6,410 nucleotides of DNA, from assembly GCA_017405545.1 (NCBI GenBank), contig JAFRAF010000180.1, positions 1 to 6,410 of the forward strand. The letters run 5' to 3'. Position numbers and translations under genes: made by a program. Of the stretch, positions 1-6,410 are shown piece after piece. The notes beneath the pieces were generated by a model that saw only the letters and a list, made by a program, of their open reading frames with translations, was not told the origin of the DNA and searched no databases. Position 1 is the stretch's first letter. Every line of letters starts with the position of its first letter. Source of the DNA: Oscillospiraceae bacterium. Lineage in GTDB: Bacteria; Bacillota; Clostridia; Oscillospirales; Oscillospiraceae.

Positions 1-316
1 CCGGCTTCGCTGTTCCCGTCCCTTGGCTTCCGCCCTCCTGCAAAGGCTCCTGTGCCTGAGCCTGTGCGGGCTCCTGGCCGTTTCCTGCCGCGGCTGCAGC
101 TTCTTCCGACGCCGCCTCATCGTTTTTTACCTCCGATGCTTCAGCCGTTGAGGAGCCCGGCCTTTCCACTTGATACTGATCCTGTCCCGTCACTATCGCC
201 GGAATCGGCGCGCCGTGAGTTCCGGGCGAGCTTCCTCCGAAACAAAAGGCGATCGACAGCACCGCCAGAACGACGACCGGTACAAGGACCTTCCATTTGT
301 TCTTTTTCCACCACAT
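1..316 (-). CDS. Membrane-anchored or secreted protein, 3'-truncated by the window edge; possible DUF4430-family protein
   Basis: The reading frame starts with ATG at 316-314 and stays open to base 1, giving 105 visible residues and no stop. The start is chosen because AGAGG (329-325) sits 8 bases upstream, overlapping the last base of the previous gene's stop codon. The N-terminus is MWWKKNKWK followed by a hydrophobic stretch (about residues 10-27), so it is a signal peptide or uncleaved membrane anchor. Next comes a short segment containing TGQDQYQ, then a low-complexity Ala/Glu/Gln/Gly linker (about residues 55-105) including QEPAQAQAQEP. No folded domain is reached. From memory, small Clostridia DUF4430 proteins begin with the same kind of anchor and a TGQD(K/Q)YQ-like segment, so a DUF4430 domain downstream is my best guess; this is inference. 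The 12-base gap to the preceding gene indicates one transcript and probable translational coupling. A plain linker-rich exported protein of another family is also possible. Confidence 0.75.
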   Translation of the reverse strand, partial: MWWKKNKWKVLVPVVVLAVLSIAFCFGGSSPGTHGAPIPAIVTGQDQYQVERPGSSTAEASEVKNDEAASEEAAAAAGNGQEPAQAQAQEPLQEGGSQGTGTAKP

Positions 317-324
317 AAGCAAAT

Positions 325-329
325 CCTCT
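325..329 (-). promoter_or_regulatory. Ribosome binding site of the downstream truncated gene
   Basis: AGAGG reads on the minus strand at 329-325, with 8 bases to the ATG at 316-314. Its first A is the last base of the upstream TAA stop, so ribosomes finishing the SLH protein would arrive on this site. It decides the start of the left-edge gene and supports cotranscription. Confidence 0.7.
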
Positions 330-1975
330 TACAGCAGTTTGGCCCCGCCCAACAGGTTAAACAGCATCTGCGCTATCTCACAGCGCTTTATCTGCACCGT
401 GGGCTCAATATTCAGAACGGAGTCGTCCAGTATACCCCTGCCATAGCAGAAGGCCAGCGACGCGCGGGCCCAGTCCGCCGATTTGACATAGTCTCCGAAC
501 TGGGCGAGGATATCCCGGACAGCAGCGGCGCTGTACTCCGTATCCATGCCGCAGAGCTTTGCCGCTCTGGCCACCATTGTGGCCGCCTCCTGGCGGGTGA
601 TGGTGCCCTCGGGGTTGAACTTGCCGTTGCCGACGCCGTTTACTATGCCATAGGTATTGGCAGTATCTATATAAGGCGCGTACCACCTGTCCGCTGTCAC
701 GTCAGTGAATACGCCCCTCGCCTTCGGCTCAAGTCCCAGCGCACGCACGGTGATGGCGGCAAACTGAGCCCGGGTCATGCTGGCGTCGGGGGCAAAGTTG
801 CCGTCCCCCATGCCGTTTATTATTCCGCGGGCGGCAAGTGCTTCTATTGCGGCCCGGTTCACATGGCCGGATATGTCGTCAAAGCTTGTGCCGGGCGCCG
901 TAACGGGGACGCGCTTCACATCCTCATGCTTTCCCGGCAGGCCGCCCGTCTCCCCGGACTGTCCGCCGGAGATGCTTATGGCGTCATCCATGCGGAACAG
1001 GCTGTTTTTGCCGGAGGCGGCCCGCTGCGCCGCCACAAGGGCGTAGAGGCACTGCTCTGTGGACATCTGGTTGTTGCCGCTGCCCTCGGCGCTGTGCCTG
1101 AACCCCCCGTCGGGAGAGTTGTAGCTCATGATATTGTCCAGCAGCGTGTGCCCGTTTTTCACAAAGCGAGCGTCGTCTGCCGGGATGCCCAGCTCGCACA
1201 GGGCCACAAGTATCTGCGCGGCGCTCTCCGAGTTCAACACGCCCCAGGACGCGAAGCCGCCGTCCGGGTACTGCTGCGCGCTCATGCACTCAAGGGCCTC
1301 CTGCGTGGCTTTTTTGACCGCCGGCTGGTCCTGATACCTTGCCAGGGCCTGGAGGGCCATTCCGGTGATATCCGGGTCAGAGACCTGGCCGTCGGCCGAG
1401 GCCGCGGACGTCCCTCCCGAAAGGCTCCAGCCGCCGTCGGGAAGCTGGCAGCTGAGTATGCGGTCTATGTACATCTGCCGCGTGGCCTGCGTGCCGGCTC
1501 CGGGATTCTGCGGCATGGGATAATCCCGGGAATCCAGGGCGATCAGCGCCCATATCGGGCCGTTCAGCCCCTGCCATACGGTCTTGTCGTAGTCTCCGAG
1601 AGGCATGGTCAAATCGTAACCTGCCACGCTTCGGGCGTCCACACCGATGGAGGTCAGCGCGACTATCAGTCGGGAATACTCGGTGTACTTCTTATCATGG
1701 AGCACGCCCTTCACATCACGGACATATTCCTCAGCCCTTGTGTAGTAGTCTTGATAGTACTGCTCCGGAATCTCGTATCCACTGCGTGCCAGGCCCAAAA
1801 TCGCCCAGTCTCCGCCTATTGCGCCCGGCTGGGGTGTCTTTATCGTATCATACATGTACGCCGCCGACCTGTTTATCGAGTCGGAGAGGGCTTTTTCATC
1901 CATTGCCCCCGCCGGCAGCGCAAGGGCCAGCAGCGTCACTGCGGCCAGCAGGAGGCATAATATGCGTCTTCTCAC
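329..1975 (-). CDS. Secreted SLH-anchored protein with a prenyltransferase/terpene-cyclase-like alpha/alpha barrel
   Basis: This is a complete protein of 548 residues starting at GTG (1975-1973). The start is fixed by GGAG (1987-1984) 8 bases upstream and by the signal peptide that begins exactly there: MRRR, a hydrophobic core, and an AGA cleavage site near residue 24. Residues about 45-320 form helical repeats of the prenyltransferase/squalene-cyclase barrel type, with three PDGG(W/F) motifs (about 179-183, 237-241, 288-292) and DPDITGMALQAL (200-211). The acidic DxDD motif of true terpene cyclases is absent here, so it is probably a binding domain and not an enzyme. A Gly/Pro/Thr-rich linker (about 332-362) leads to three SLH domains (about 364-412, 421-466, 486-541), with TRAQ and TRQE motifs in the first two and a divergent KRCE in the third. 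SLH domains usually bind pyruvylated wall polymers, so the protein should sit on the cell surface. It has its own promoter and is followed after 12 bases by the next gene. The ligand is unknown; relatedness to the barrel of cobalamin carriers is a family-level suggestion. Confidence 0.9.
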   Translation of the reverse strand: MRRRILCLLLAAVTLLALALPAGAMDEKALSDSINRSAAYMYDTIKTPQPGAIGGDWAILGLARSGYEIPEQYYQDYYTRAEEYVRDVKGVLHDKKYTEYSRLIVALTSIGVDARSVAGYDLTMPLGDYDKTVWQGLNGPIWALIALDSRDYPMPQNPGAGTQATRQMYIDRILSCQLPDGGWSLSGGTSAASADGQVSDPDITGMALQALARYQDQPAVKKATQEALECMSAQQYPDGGFASWGVLNSESAAQILVALCELGIPADDARFVKNGHTLLDNIMSYNSPDGGFRHSAEGSGNNQMSTEQCLYALVAAQRAASGKNSLFRMDDAISISGGQSGETGGLPGKHEDVKRVPVTAPGTSFDDISGHVNRAAIEALAARGIINGMGDGNFAPDASMTRAQFAAITVRALGLEPKARGVFTDVTADRWYAPYIDTANTYGIVNGVGNGKFNPEGTITRQEAATMVARAAKLCGMDTEYSAAAVRDILAQFGDYVKSADWARASLAFCYGRGILDDSVLNIEPTVQIKRCEIAQMLFNLLGGAKLL

Positions 1976-1983
1976 AGGGAAAT

Positions 1984-1987
1984 CTCC
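1984..1987 (-). promoter_or_regulatory. Ribosome binding site deciding the GTG start of the 548-residue SLH protein
   Basis: GGAG at 1987-1984 lies 8 bases before the GTG at 1975. The frame stays open upstream to a TTG at 2035, but that extension would run through the -10 promoter element and place a hydrophilic stretch before the signal peptide. The GTG is therefore the better start. Confidence 0.75.
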
Positions 1988-2011
1988 ATTCAGCGTTTTA
2001 TATAAATATGT

Positions 2012-2040
2012 ATTATACCACACATTTTTCCGCAAAACAA
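2012..2040 (-). promoter_or_regulatory. Housekeeping sigma-factor-type promoter with extended -10
   Basis: On the minus strand, TTGTTT (2040-2035) and TATAAT (2017-2012) are separated by exactly 17 bases. The -10 is a perfect consensus and is preceded by TGG, which gives the extended -10 form TGnTATAAT. The -35 matches the TTG half of TTGACA only. Transcription should start near 2005, leaving a leader of about 30 bases before the GTG at 1975. It would drive the 548-residue SLH protein and the gene after it. Confidence 0.75.
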
Positions 2041-2060
2041 TGCGGTTGCATCCAACCGCA
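2034..2060 (-). terminator. Intrinsic terminator hairpin after the large SLH protein, overlapping the next promoter
   Basis: The arms TGCGGTTG (2060-2053) and CAACCGCA (2048-2041) form a perfect 8-bp stem around a 4-base loop, followed on the minus strand by TTGTTTT (2040-2034). An A-rich run upstream (AAAAGAG, 2067-2061) can pair partly with this tail, so the element could also stop plus-strand transcription. The tail overlaps the -35 box of the next promoter. As an alternative, the same 20-base dyad directly upstream of a -35 could be a repressor or activator operator. Confidence 0.6.
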
Positions 2061-2089
2061 CTCTTTTCCGGAAAAAGGCCTTCTGCCCA

Positions 2090-2116
2090 GGCGGCAGCCG
2101 GATTCCGGCTGCCGCC
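2090..2116. repeat. Strong GC-rich inverted repeat, terminator-like hairpin
   Basis: GGCGGCAGCCGG (2090-2101) and CCGGCTGCCGCC (2105-2116) pair perfectly over 12 bp with a 3-base loop. On the minus strand a TTTTT run (2076-2072) follows only after 13 further bases, which is too far for a standard terminator. It may still help stop or stabilise the end of the upstream transcript. Confidence 0.6.
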
Positions 2117-2150
2117 CGAACAAAGGTGCTTTGAATGATTCTATTCCGGC

Positions 2151-2175
2151 CGCGGGGTATGTCCCCGACCCCGCG
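2151..2175. repeat. Inverted repeat with an alternative slipped pairing
   Basis: CGCGGGGT (2151-2158) pairs with ACCCCGCG (2168-2175) over 8 bp, leaving a 9-base loop. The loop itself contains CCCC (2163-2166), so the GGGG at 2154-2157 can instead form a smaller hairpin with it. No T-run follows on either strand. It resembles REP-like intergenic hairpins, but a single copy in this window cannot establish that. Confidence 0.45.
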
Positions 2176-2215
2176 CCCTCTGAATCACGCGGACTTGGGC
2201 CGCATGTTTATCAGC

Positions 2216-5200
2216 TTACTGCTTCACGCCCTCGGCAAAGCGCATGAACAAAGTCGCAGCCTGTGCGCGGGTGGCGTTGTCACCGGGCAGCAGATTATTG
2301 TTGTTGTCTCCCTGCATGATCTTCTCCTGCACAGCCCAGCGGACCGCTTCAACAGCCCATTCGCTGACGTCCAGCGCGTCGTCGAAGTCGAGTATATTCG
2401 CGTCGGGGCTCACAGCCGTACCCTTGAGCTGAGCATAGCGGTAGAGTATGGTCACGAACTGCTCTCTCGTGATGTCGTCGTTGGGGCCGAACTTGCCCTC
2501 GCCGTAGCCGTTGACTATCTCGTTTACATTTGCCCAGATTATGGCGTCGGTGTACCACTGACCGTCCTCCACGTCGTCGAAGGCGTTCTCGCCGTCAACT
2601 TCGGGCTCACCCTCAAGGCGATAGAGGATTGTCACTATCATGGCTCTCGTCGTCGTGCCCTGAGGATCGAAGCGGTCGGAGGCCACGCCGTTCATAAGGC
2701 CGTTCTCTATGGCGTAGTCTATGCTCTCGTGATACCACTGGGTGGTGTCCACATCCTTGAAGGGCGCGGCGGGGCAGTTGTCATGGCCGGGAGGATTGTC
2801 CGGAGCCTTCTCCTTGAAGCTGGCCGTGACAGTCGCGCCGCCCTCGGGCATCACAAAGCTGTATGTGCCGTCGTCGTTGGCGGTGACAGGCACCTCCTTG
2901 CCGTTTTTGTCGGTCCCGGTGACCTTGTCGGTCTCGTAGCCATCGGCGGGTTTCGGGGTGACGGTCACGTCGACGCCCGCAGTGGCCTTGGCCGGGCTGA
3001 CGGTCACAGTGCCGTTCTCGGCGGGAGTGATGTCAACGGGGGCCGTGCTCGAAGATCCGCCTCCTCCGCCGCTGAAGCTCTCTCCTCCGTAGTCCTTGGT
3101 GTAATCATCCGTATAAAACCAGATCATCACAGAGTCTTTTGTAATCTTGTATCCGTCCGCTGCTGTGGTCGCCGCTTTGCCGTTTACCATATACAGCCAT
3201 CCCGAGTTGCTGCCGTGAGCCATCTCCTCGTAGCCTCCGATGGACGGGAAATAGCCGTTCCCCTTCTGCACATAATCAATGTCATATTTGTTTAACGTTG
3301 CGAGCAGTGCATCTTCCGCGGTCGCGTCCTTGGCTTTCAGCGTTACCATGTCGCTCTCAACATCACCGAGCAGAGAGAAGTACTTATCCGGATTGTTCTT
3401 GTAGGTCAGAGCATTGCCGCAGGTATCAGCGTCGTGAACCAGGATCTTTACGGTTACAGTGACGACATCTGAACCGCCGCTGCTTTTGGGTTCGAGCGTG
3501 ACCTTTATGGTATTTCTCACGCCGGAGCTTATATCATCTTCGGTAATAGTGAAGGTATTGCTTGCGGTGACATAGCCCTCTTTTTCCACCTTGTAGGTAT
3601 AGCTGCCCACGTCGAGGTTGTAGGCTTTGTCGTTTGCGGAGGAAGGAGCCACCACTGCTCCGTCTTCGGAAAGCACCGTGACGCTCGCAGTCGACGGAAC
3701 AACGGAGAAATCTACGCCCGCCTTTACGGGAGTCGCTGCAGCGGGTACCCTCTCATCAATACTGCCGCTGAAGTCATATATACGGTACGGCTCACTGCCT
3801 ACATTTGCCAGTGCAATAAGGCCGCGGAAGCCCTGCTCTGTTGCGAAAGAGCTGTTTACGGGCTTAAAGCTCGCCTGATCTTCACCGACAAAGGTCAAAA
3901 TGCCGTCAACAAGGCTCTTGCCGCCTTCGCCTGCGGTCACATCGGCGGGGTTTTCCGACACTGCGGCAAGGCCCGCCATAGCAAGGCCGGTAGATGCGGC
4001 GTTGCCGAGAGAGCCGTCTTCAGCCTGAGCCTCCTTGAGCGCGGCCGCAGCTTCGCCGAGAGCAGTCTGCACATCGCTCTCTGAATTATACGGCGCAAGA
4101 GCCAGCATCATCGGCGTAAGGCCATCCGTACCCCATGCGGTGCTGAGCCAATCGCTTTTCTTTTCAATGGCGGCGGTTTTCAGCTTATCAAGCTGATCCT
4201 GGCAATCGTTGAACTGCTGGTAGGCAATCATGATATACGGCATTGCATAGATGTTGCCCGCCGCGGCGGTGAGCGCTCCATCCTCGCCGAATGTCAGCTC
4301 ATCGAGTCTGGCCACGGCGTCCAACGTTTCTCCCTCGGCCGTAGTAAGCTGCCTGGGGTCATATTTCATTGCCGCCAGAGCTATTATGTTCTTTGCAACG
4401 TCGGAGGGGGAAGACGCCGACACTATATCCGCTATGGCCTTATCGACCATATCCTGCTTCTGCGCATCCGTGAGCTTGCTCTCGCTGTCCGGGAATGAAG
4501 CCTCATATGCCGCCATATCCGCAGCCAGCCAGGGGGCGTTGGCGTCTGCGGCGACGCCTGACTCCGCATACTTGGCGGCGATGTTGTCGCGCACCTGCTC
4601 TGCCGTCACATCGTCGGGTTCTACAGCGGATGTGCTGCAATCAAAGGTGATCGCGTAAAGGACCGTTGAGTTATAATTCTCATCAAAGGGGGTCTGTATC
4701 TGGACATAGTCGACGACACCGTCGTCGTTTCCATCCACCGGTACAGTCGCTGCGTCAACACCCGCAGACAATTCCTCTCCGCTGTACTCTCCGCTGATCC
4801 AGGTTTCGCCATCCTTGTAGTTGTAGGCAAGTATGTTCTCCGGGAATGAAAGATCCACTTCCGCCGTGCCCTCCGGTATTGCGACCGTGTAGAGCTTAAC
4901 CGGCGTTCCCGGCACCATGCTGCCTGTCTCGCTGTCGTAAACATAGGGCGTATACCCGTCTTCGGTTACCGTAACGTCCGTCATCGCCTCGCCGTCTACA
5001 GAGGCGCTGAAGATATAGCGGAAGGTCACGGCATAGCGGAGCTCGGCGCCGCTCCAGTCCACAGCATTATAGGTATTCTGGACCTGTATATAGTCTGTGA
5101 TCTTGTCTCCGTTGATGTCAACGTCTCTGGTATAATTATCGGAACCGTTTACAAAATCGTCTACCGCTCCGCCGAGGAAGGCGGTGTCGTCCGTACCGTC

Positions 5201-6409
5201 TATAGTCACGGGATGGGCGCCCGTGCCCTTATAATTATAGGCAAGGCAGTTATCCGAGAAAGCGAAGTCTATCTTCTCCGTACCGTAAGGAATGGTGACG
5301 GTATAGAGGTTCCCGAGATAGGAAGTGCCGTAGTAATCGGTATACTTATAGCCGTCCTTTTCACATGTAATGTCCGTCAGGACAGTGTCCGTGCCGTTTA
5401 TGCTGGCCACAAACATCGGCTTGAAGTTCACCACGTACTGCAGTTCTCCGCCGGACGACCAGTCTGCGGAATAAGGCGTCTGTACCCAGATATAGTAATC
5501 CAGGTCGGGAATATCCACGCTGCTCTGCCCGCTGAGGCTTCCGTAGGACGCCTTGTACGTACCTTCTGAATCATAGCCGTATGTTATATAGGTATTCTCC
5601 CCGAAATCGAGCGTCACCTCATCTATGGCATAAGGCGGTATGACCACGGTATAGAGATCCGCCGTGCTGTCGCCGCCGCCCATGTAGTCATAATACTCGT
5701 AGGCGTCCTCCGTCACGATCACGGAAAGCTCCTCACCCTCCGCAGAGGCCGTAAGCGTTATCTCCGGCTGTTCCTCTGCCGCCGGGATATCAATTACAAA
5801 TGAGGTGGATACGCCTTCTTCGTCATAAACCCAGTATAAATACTTATCTGAGAAATCGAAATCCTCAAAGTCCTCAGCCGGATCCCAGGAATCACTGTCA
5901 AAAGTCGCAGGCACCTTGTATGCTCCGGAGAGCGGCGCCGTATTCGTCTCTTCCAGGGATCCGCCGACCAGTCCCGAGAGGTACATAACACTTTCCGGCT
6001 CAAAATCAACAAAACGAACATTTTTTGCTGCGGCAGGCACGGTTTTGTCGTAATACAAAACGTCGCCCCTCATATATGAGCCGATAACCGTGCAGTCATT
6101 TTTCGCGATATCGAGCGTGTCGCTCTCTTCCTCGGCTTCTCCGACGGGAACTTTAATGATGATGTTATAGGCATCTTCATCCTCATCAGTCACATTGAAA
6201 AAGTAAAGGGATCCCCCTTCCGCATCATGTTCAGCGGTAAAAATGAAATACTCGTCGTATTCATCAAGGTATTCGGCTCTTACCGTACTGAGGTTTATCG
6301 ACGGTGAATCAGTCGCTGCATATGTATCCCATTCCATACCGCCTTCATCTTCTTCAACTATGGTATAAACGGACATTACATTGCTGAATTTCACTGTCGT
6401 TGTTCCTGC
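2216..6409 (-). CDS. Giant multidomain SLH surface protein with alpha/alpha barrel and DUF4430 (transcobalamin-like) domains, 5'-truncated
   Basis: The frame is open to the right edge and ends at TAA (2218-2216), giving 1397 visible residues (numbered here from 6409). No signal peptide is seen and no ribosome binding site precedes the in-frame GTG at 6394, so the true start lies outside the window. Domain order: acidic, Tyr-rich N-terminal part (to about 215); three beta-type repeats (216-329, 332-463, 466-589); a divergent prenyltransferase/cobalamin-carrier-like helical barrel (about 602-871, with GLTPMMLALAPY and STGLAMAGLAAV); a PEGA-like domain (about 893-973); DUF4430 (about 983-1108, with SGWLYMVNG and WFYTDDY); a Gly/Ser linker; an InlB B-repeat-like domain (about 1125-1201, ending MPEGGATVTASF); and three SLH domains (about 1216-1259, 1277-1321, 1340-1391) with TRAM, TREQ and TRAQ motifs. 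The SLH end should attach to wall polymer, with the rest displayed outward. Barrel plus DUF4430 echoes intrinsic factor and transcobalamin, so small-ligand binding is likely but the ligand is unproven. An adhesin-like role of the repeats is also possible. Confidence 0.9.
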   Translation of the reverse strand, partial: AGTTTVKFSNVMSVYTIVEEDEGGMEWDTYAATDSPSINLSTVRAEYLDEYDEYFIFTAEHDAEGGSLYFFNVTDEDEDAYNIIIKVPVGEAEEESDTLDIAKNDCTVIGSYMRGDVLYYDKTVPAAAKNVRFVDFEPESVMYLSGLVGGSLEETNTAPLSGAYKVPATFDSDSWDPAEDFEDFDFSDKYLYWVYDEEGVSTSFVIDIPAAEEQPEITLTASAEGEELSVIVTEDAYEYYDYMGGGDSTADLYTVVIPPYAIDEVTLDFGENTYITYGYDSEGTYKASYGSLSGQSSVDIPDLDYYIWVQTPYSADWSSGGELQYVVNFKPMFVASINGTDTVLTDITCEKDGYKYTDYYGTSYLGNLYTVTIPYGTEKIDFAFSDNCLAYNYKGTGAHPVTIDGTDDTAFLGGAVDDFVNGSDNYTRDVDINGDKITDYIQVQNTYNAVDWSGAELRYAVTFRYIFSASVDGEAMTDVTVTEDGYTPYVYDSETGSMVPGTPVKLYTVAIPEGTAEVDLSFPENILAYNYKDGETWISGEYSGEELSAGVDAATVPVDGNDDGVVDYVQIQTPFDENYNSTVLYAITFDCSTSAVEPDDVTAEQVRDNIAAKYAESGVAADANAPWLAADMAAYEASFPDSESKLTDAQKQDMVDKAIADIVSASSPSDVAKNIIALAAMKYDPRQLTTAEGETLDAVARLDELTFGEDGALTAAAGNIYAMPYIMIAYQQFNDCQDQLDKLKTAAIEKKSDWLSTAWGTDGLTPMMLALAPYNSESDVQTALGEAAAALKEAQAEDGSLGNAASTGLAMAGLAAVSENPADVTAGEGGKSLVDGILTFVGEDQASFKPVNSSFATEQGFRGLIALANVGSEPYRIYDFSGSIDERVPAAATPVKAGVDFSVVPSTASVTVLSEDGAVVAPSSANDKAYNLDVGSYTYKVEKEGYVTASNTFTITEDDISSGVRNTIKVTLEPKSSGGSDVVTVTVKILVHDADTCGNALTYKNNPDKYFSLLGDVESDMVTLKAKDATAEDALLATLNKYDIDYVQKGNGYFPSIGGYEEMAHGSNSGWLYMVNGKAATTAADGYKITKDSVMIWFYTDDYTKDYGGESFSGGGGGSSSTAPVDITPAENGTVTVSPAKATAGVDVTVTPKPADGYETDKVTGTDKNGKEVPVTANDDGTYSFVMPEGGATVTASFKEKAPDNPPGHDNCPAAPFKDVDTTQWYHESIDYAIENGLMNGVASDRFDPQGTTTRAMIVTILYRLEGEPEVDGENAFDDVEDGQWYTDAIIWANVNEIVNGYGEGKFGPNDDITREQFVTILYRYAQLKGTAVSPDANILDFDDALDVSEWAVEAVRWAVQEKIMQGDNNNNLLPGDNATRAQAATLFMRFAEGVKQ
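4643..5764 (-). repeat. Three tandem protein repeats of about 115-130 residues inside the giant SLH protein
   Basis: The copies lie at 5764-5423, 5416-5021 and 5014-4643. Each has the core LYTVxIPxGTxxVDLxFxxNxLAYNYK and ends with a pattern like Y(I/V)QVQTPY followed by LxYAVTF. A weaker relative, DVLYYDKTVPAAAKNVRFVDF, lies upstream around 6066-6001. Copies 2 and 3 carry DxNxDxxxD loops typical of Ca-binding turns; copy 1 does not. I do not recognise a named family; a beta-sandwich fold is a guess. The copies are alike in protein but clearly diverged, so duplication is old. Confidence 0.75.
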
Positions 6410-6410
6410 A

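Noticed and set aside
240..244. Lipobox cysteine in the left-edge protein (SIAFC)
   Set aside because: The residue before Cys25 is Phe, which signal peptidase II sites rarely accept, so a lipoprotein call is not supported.
995..1860. Catalytic terpene cyclase or prenyltransferase activity for the barrel
   Set aside because: The fold pattern fits, but the DxDD catalytic motif is missing (DPDI at the corresponding place), and secretion with SLH anchors does not suit a cytosolic or membrane isoprenoid enzyme.
170..1960. Long plus-strand open frame (596 codons) opposite the barrel-SLH gene
   Set aside because: It is antisense to a gene with a signal peptide, barrel motifs and SLH domains. Its translation shows no recognisable domain, and the GC-rich third positions of the real gene explain the lack of stops.
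1972..1989. Five-codon mini-ORF (ATG at 1989, TGA overlapping the GTG start)
   Set aside because: The arrangement could suggest coupling, but it has no ribosome binding site and the GGAG inside it belongs to the GTG start. Chance is likely.
1976..2035. Longer version of the 548-residue protein starting at TTG (2035)
   Set aside because: The extension contains the -10 promoter element and has no ribosome binding site, while the GTG at 1975 has both GGAG and a signal peptide directly after it.
1976..2215. Cobalamin riboswitch in the intergenic region
   Set aside because: I looked for the conserved B12-box type GCCACTG core and the large multi-stem layout and found neither. The leader after the promoter is only about 30 bases.
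2135..3295. Plus-strand open frame of 386 codons opposite the SLH and DUF4430 end of the giant gene
   Set aside because: It is antisense to well-recognised domains, with no domain or convincing ribosome binding site of its own.
6392..6394. GTG as the start of the giant protein
   Set aside because: The frame continues to the window edge, no Shine-Dalgarno sequence precedes the GTG, and a wall-anchored protein needs a signal peptide, which is missing here.

Overview
The window looks like a piece of a Gram-positive, moderately GC-rich gut-type Clostridia genome (Bacillota, perhaps Oscillospiraceae or a relative). This rests on SLH cell-wall anchors of Clostridia type, strong GAGG/GGAG ribosome binding sites, and the combination of a prenyltransferase-like alpha/alpha barrel with a DUF4430 (transcobalamin C-terminal-like) domain, which I know from that group. 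The organism call is inference. No rRNA, tRNA, CRISPR array or transposase gene was found.

All three genes lie on the minus strand, so the locus reads right to left. (1) 6409-2216 is the 3' part of a very large surface protein whose start lies beyond the right edge. It carries tandem beta-type repeats, two of them with Ca-type loops, then a divergent alpha/alpha barrel, a PEGA-like domain, a DUF4430 domain, a Gly/Ser linker, a B-repeat-like domain and three SLH domains. (2) 2215-1976 is a 240-base intergenic region with three inverted repeats and a near-consensus extended -10 promoter. The T-rich tail of the hairpin nearest the promoter is also its -35 element. (3) 1975-329 is a complete secreted protein: signal peptide, alpha/alpha barrel with three PDGG(W/F) motifs, and three SLH domains. 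(4) 316-1 follows after 12 bases. It is the 5' part of a membrane-anchored or secreted protein with an Ala/Glu/Gln-rich linker, cut by the left edge before any folded domain.

Taken together, this is a cell-surface module. In animals, an alpha/alpha barrel followed by a DUF4430-like beta domain is the two-domain layout of the cobalamin carriers intrinsic factor and transcobalamin. Here the pair is joined in one protein (gene 1). It may also be split over two cotranscribed genes, with gene 2 giving the barrel and gene 3 perhaps the DUF4430 domain. The SLH domains would hold genes 1 and 2 on the cell wall. A ligand-capture role for cobamides or another small molecule is a reasonable hypothesis, but nothing in the window proves the ligand: there is no cobalamin riboswitch, transporter or corrinoid gene here.
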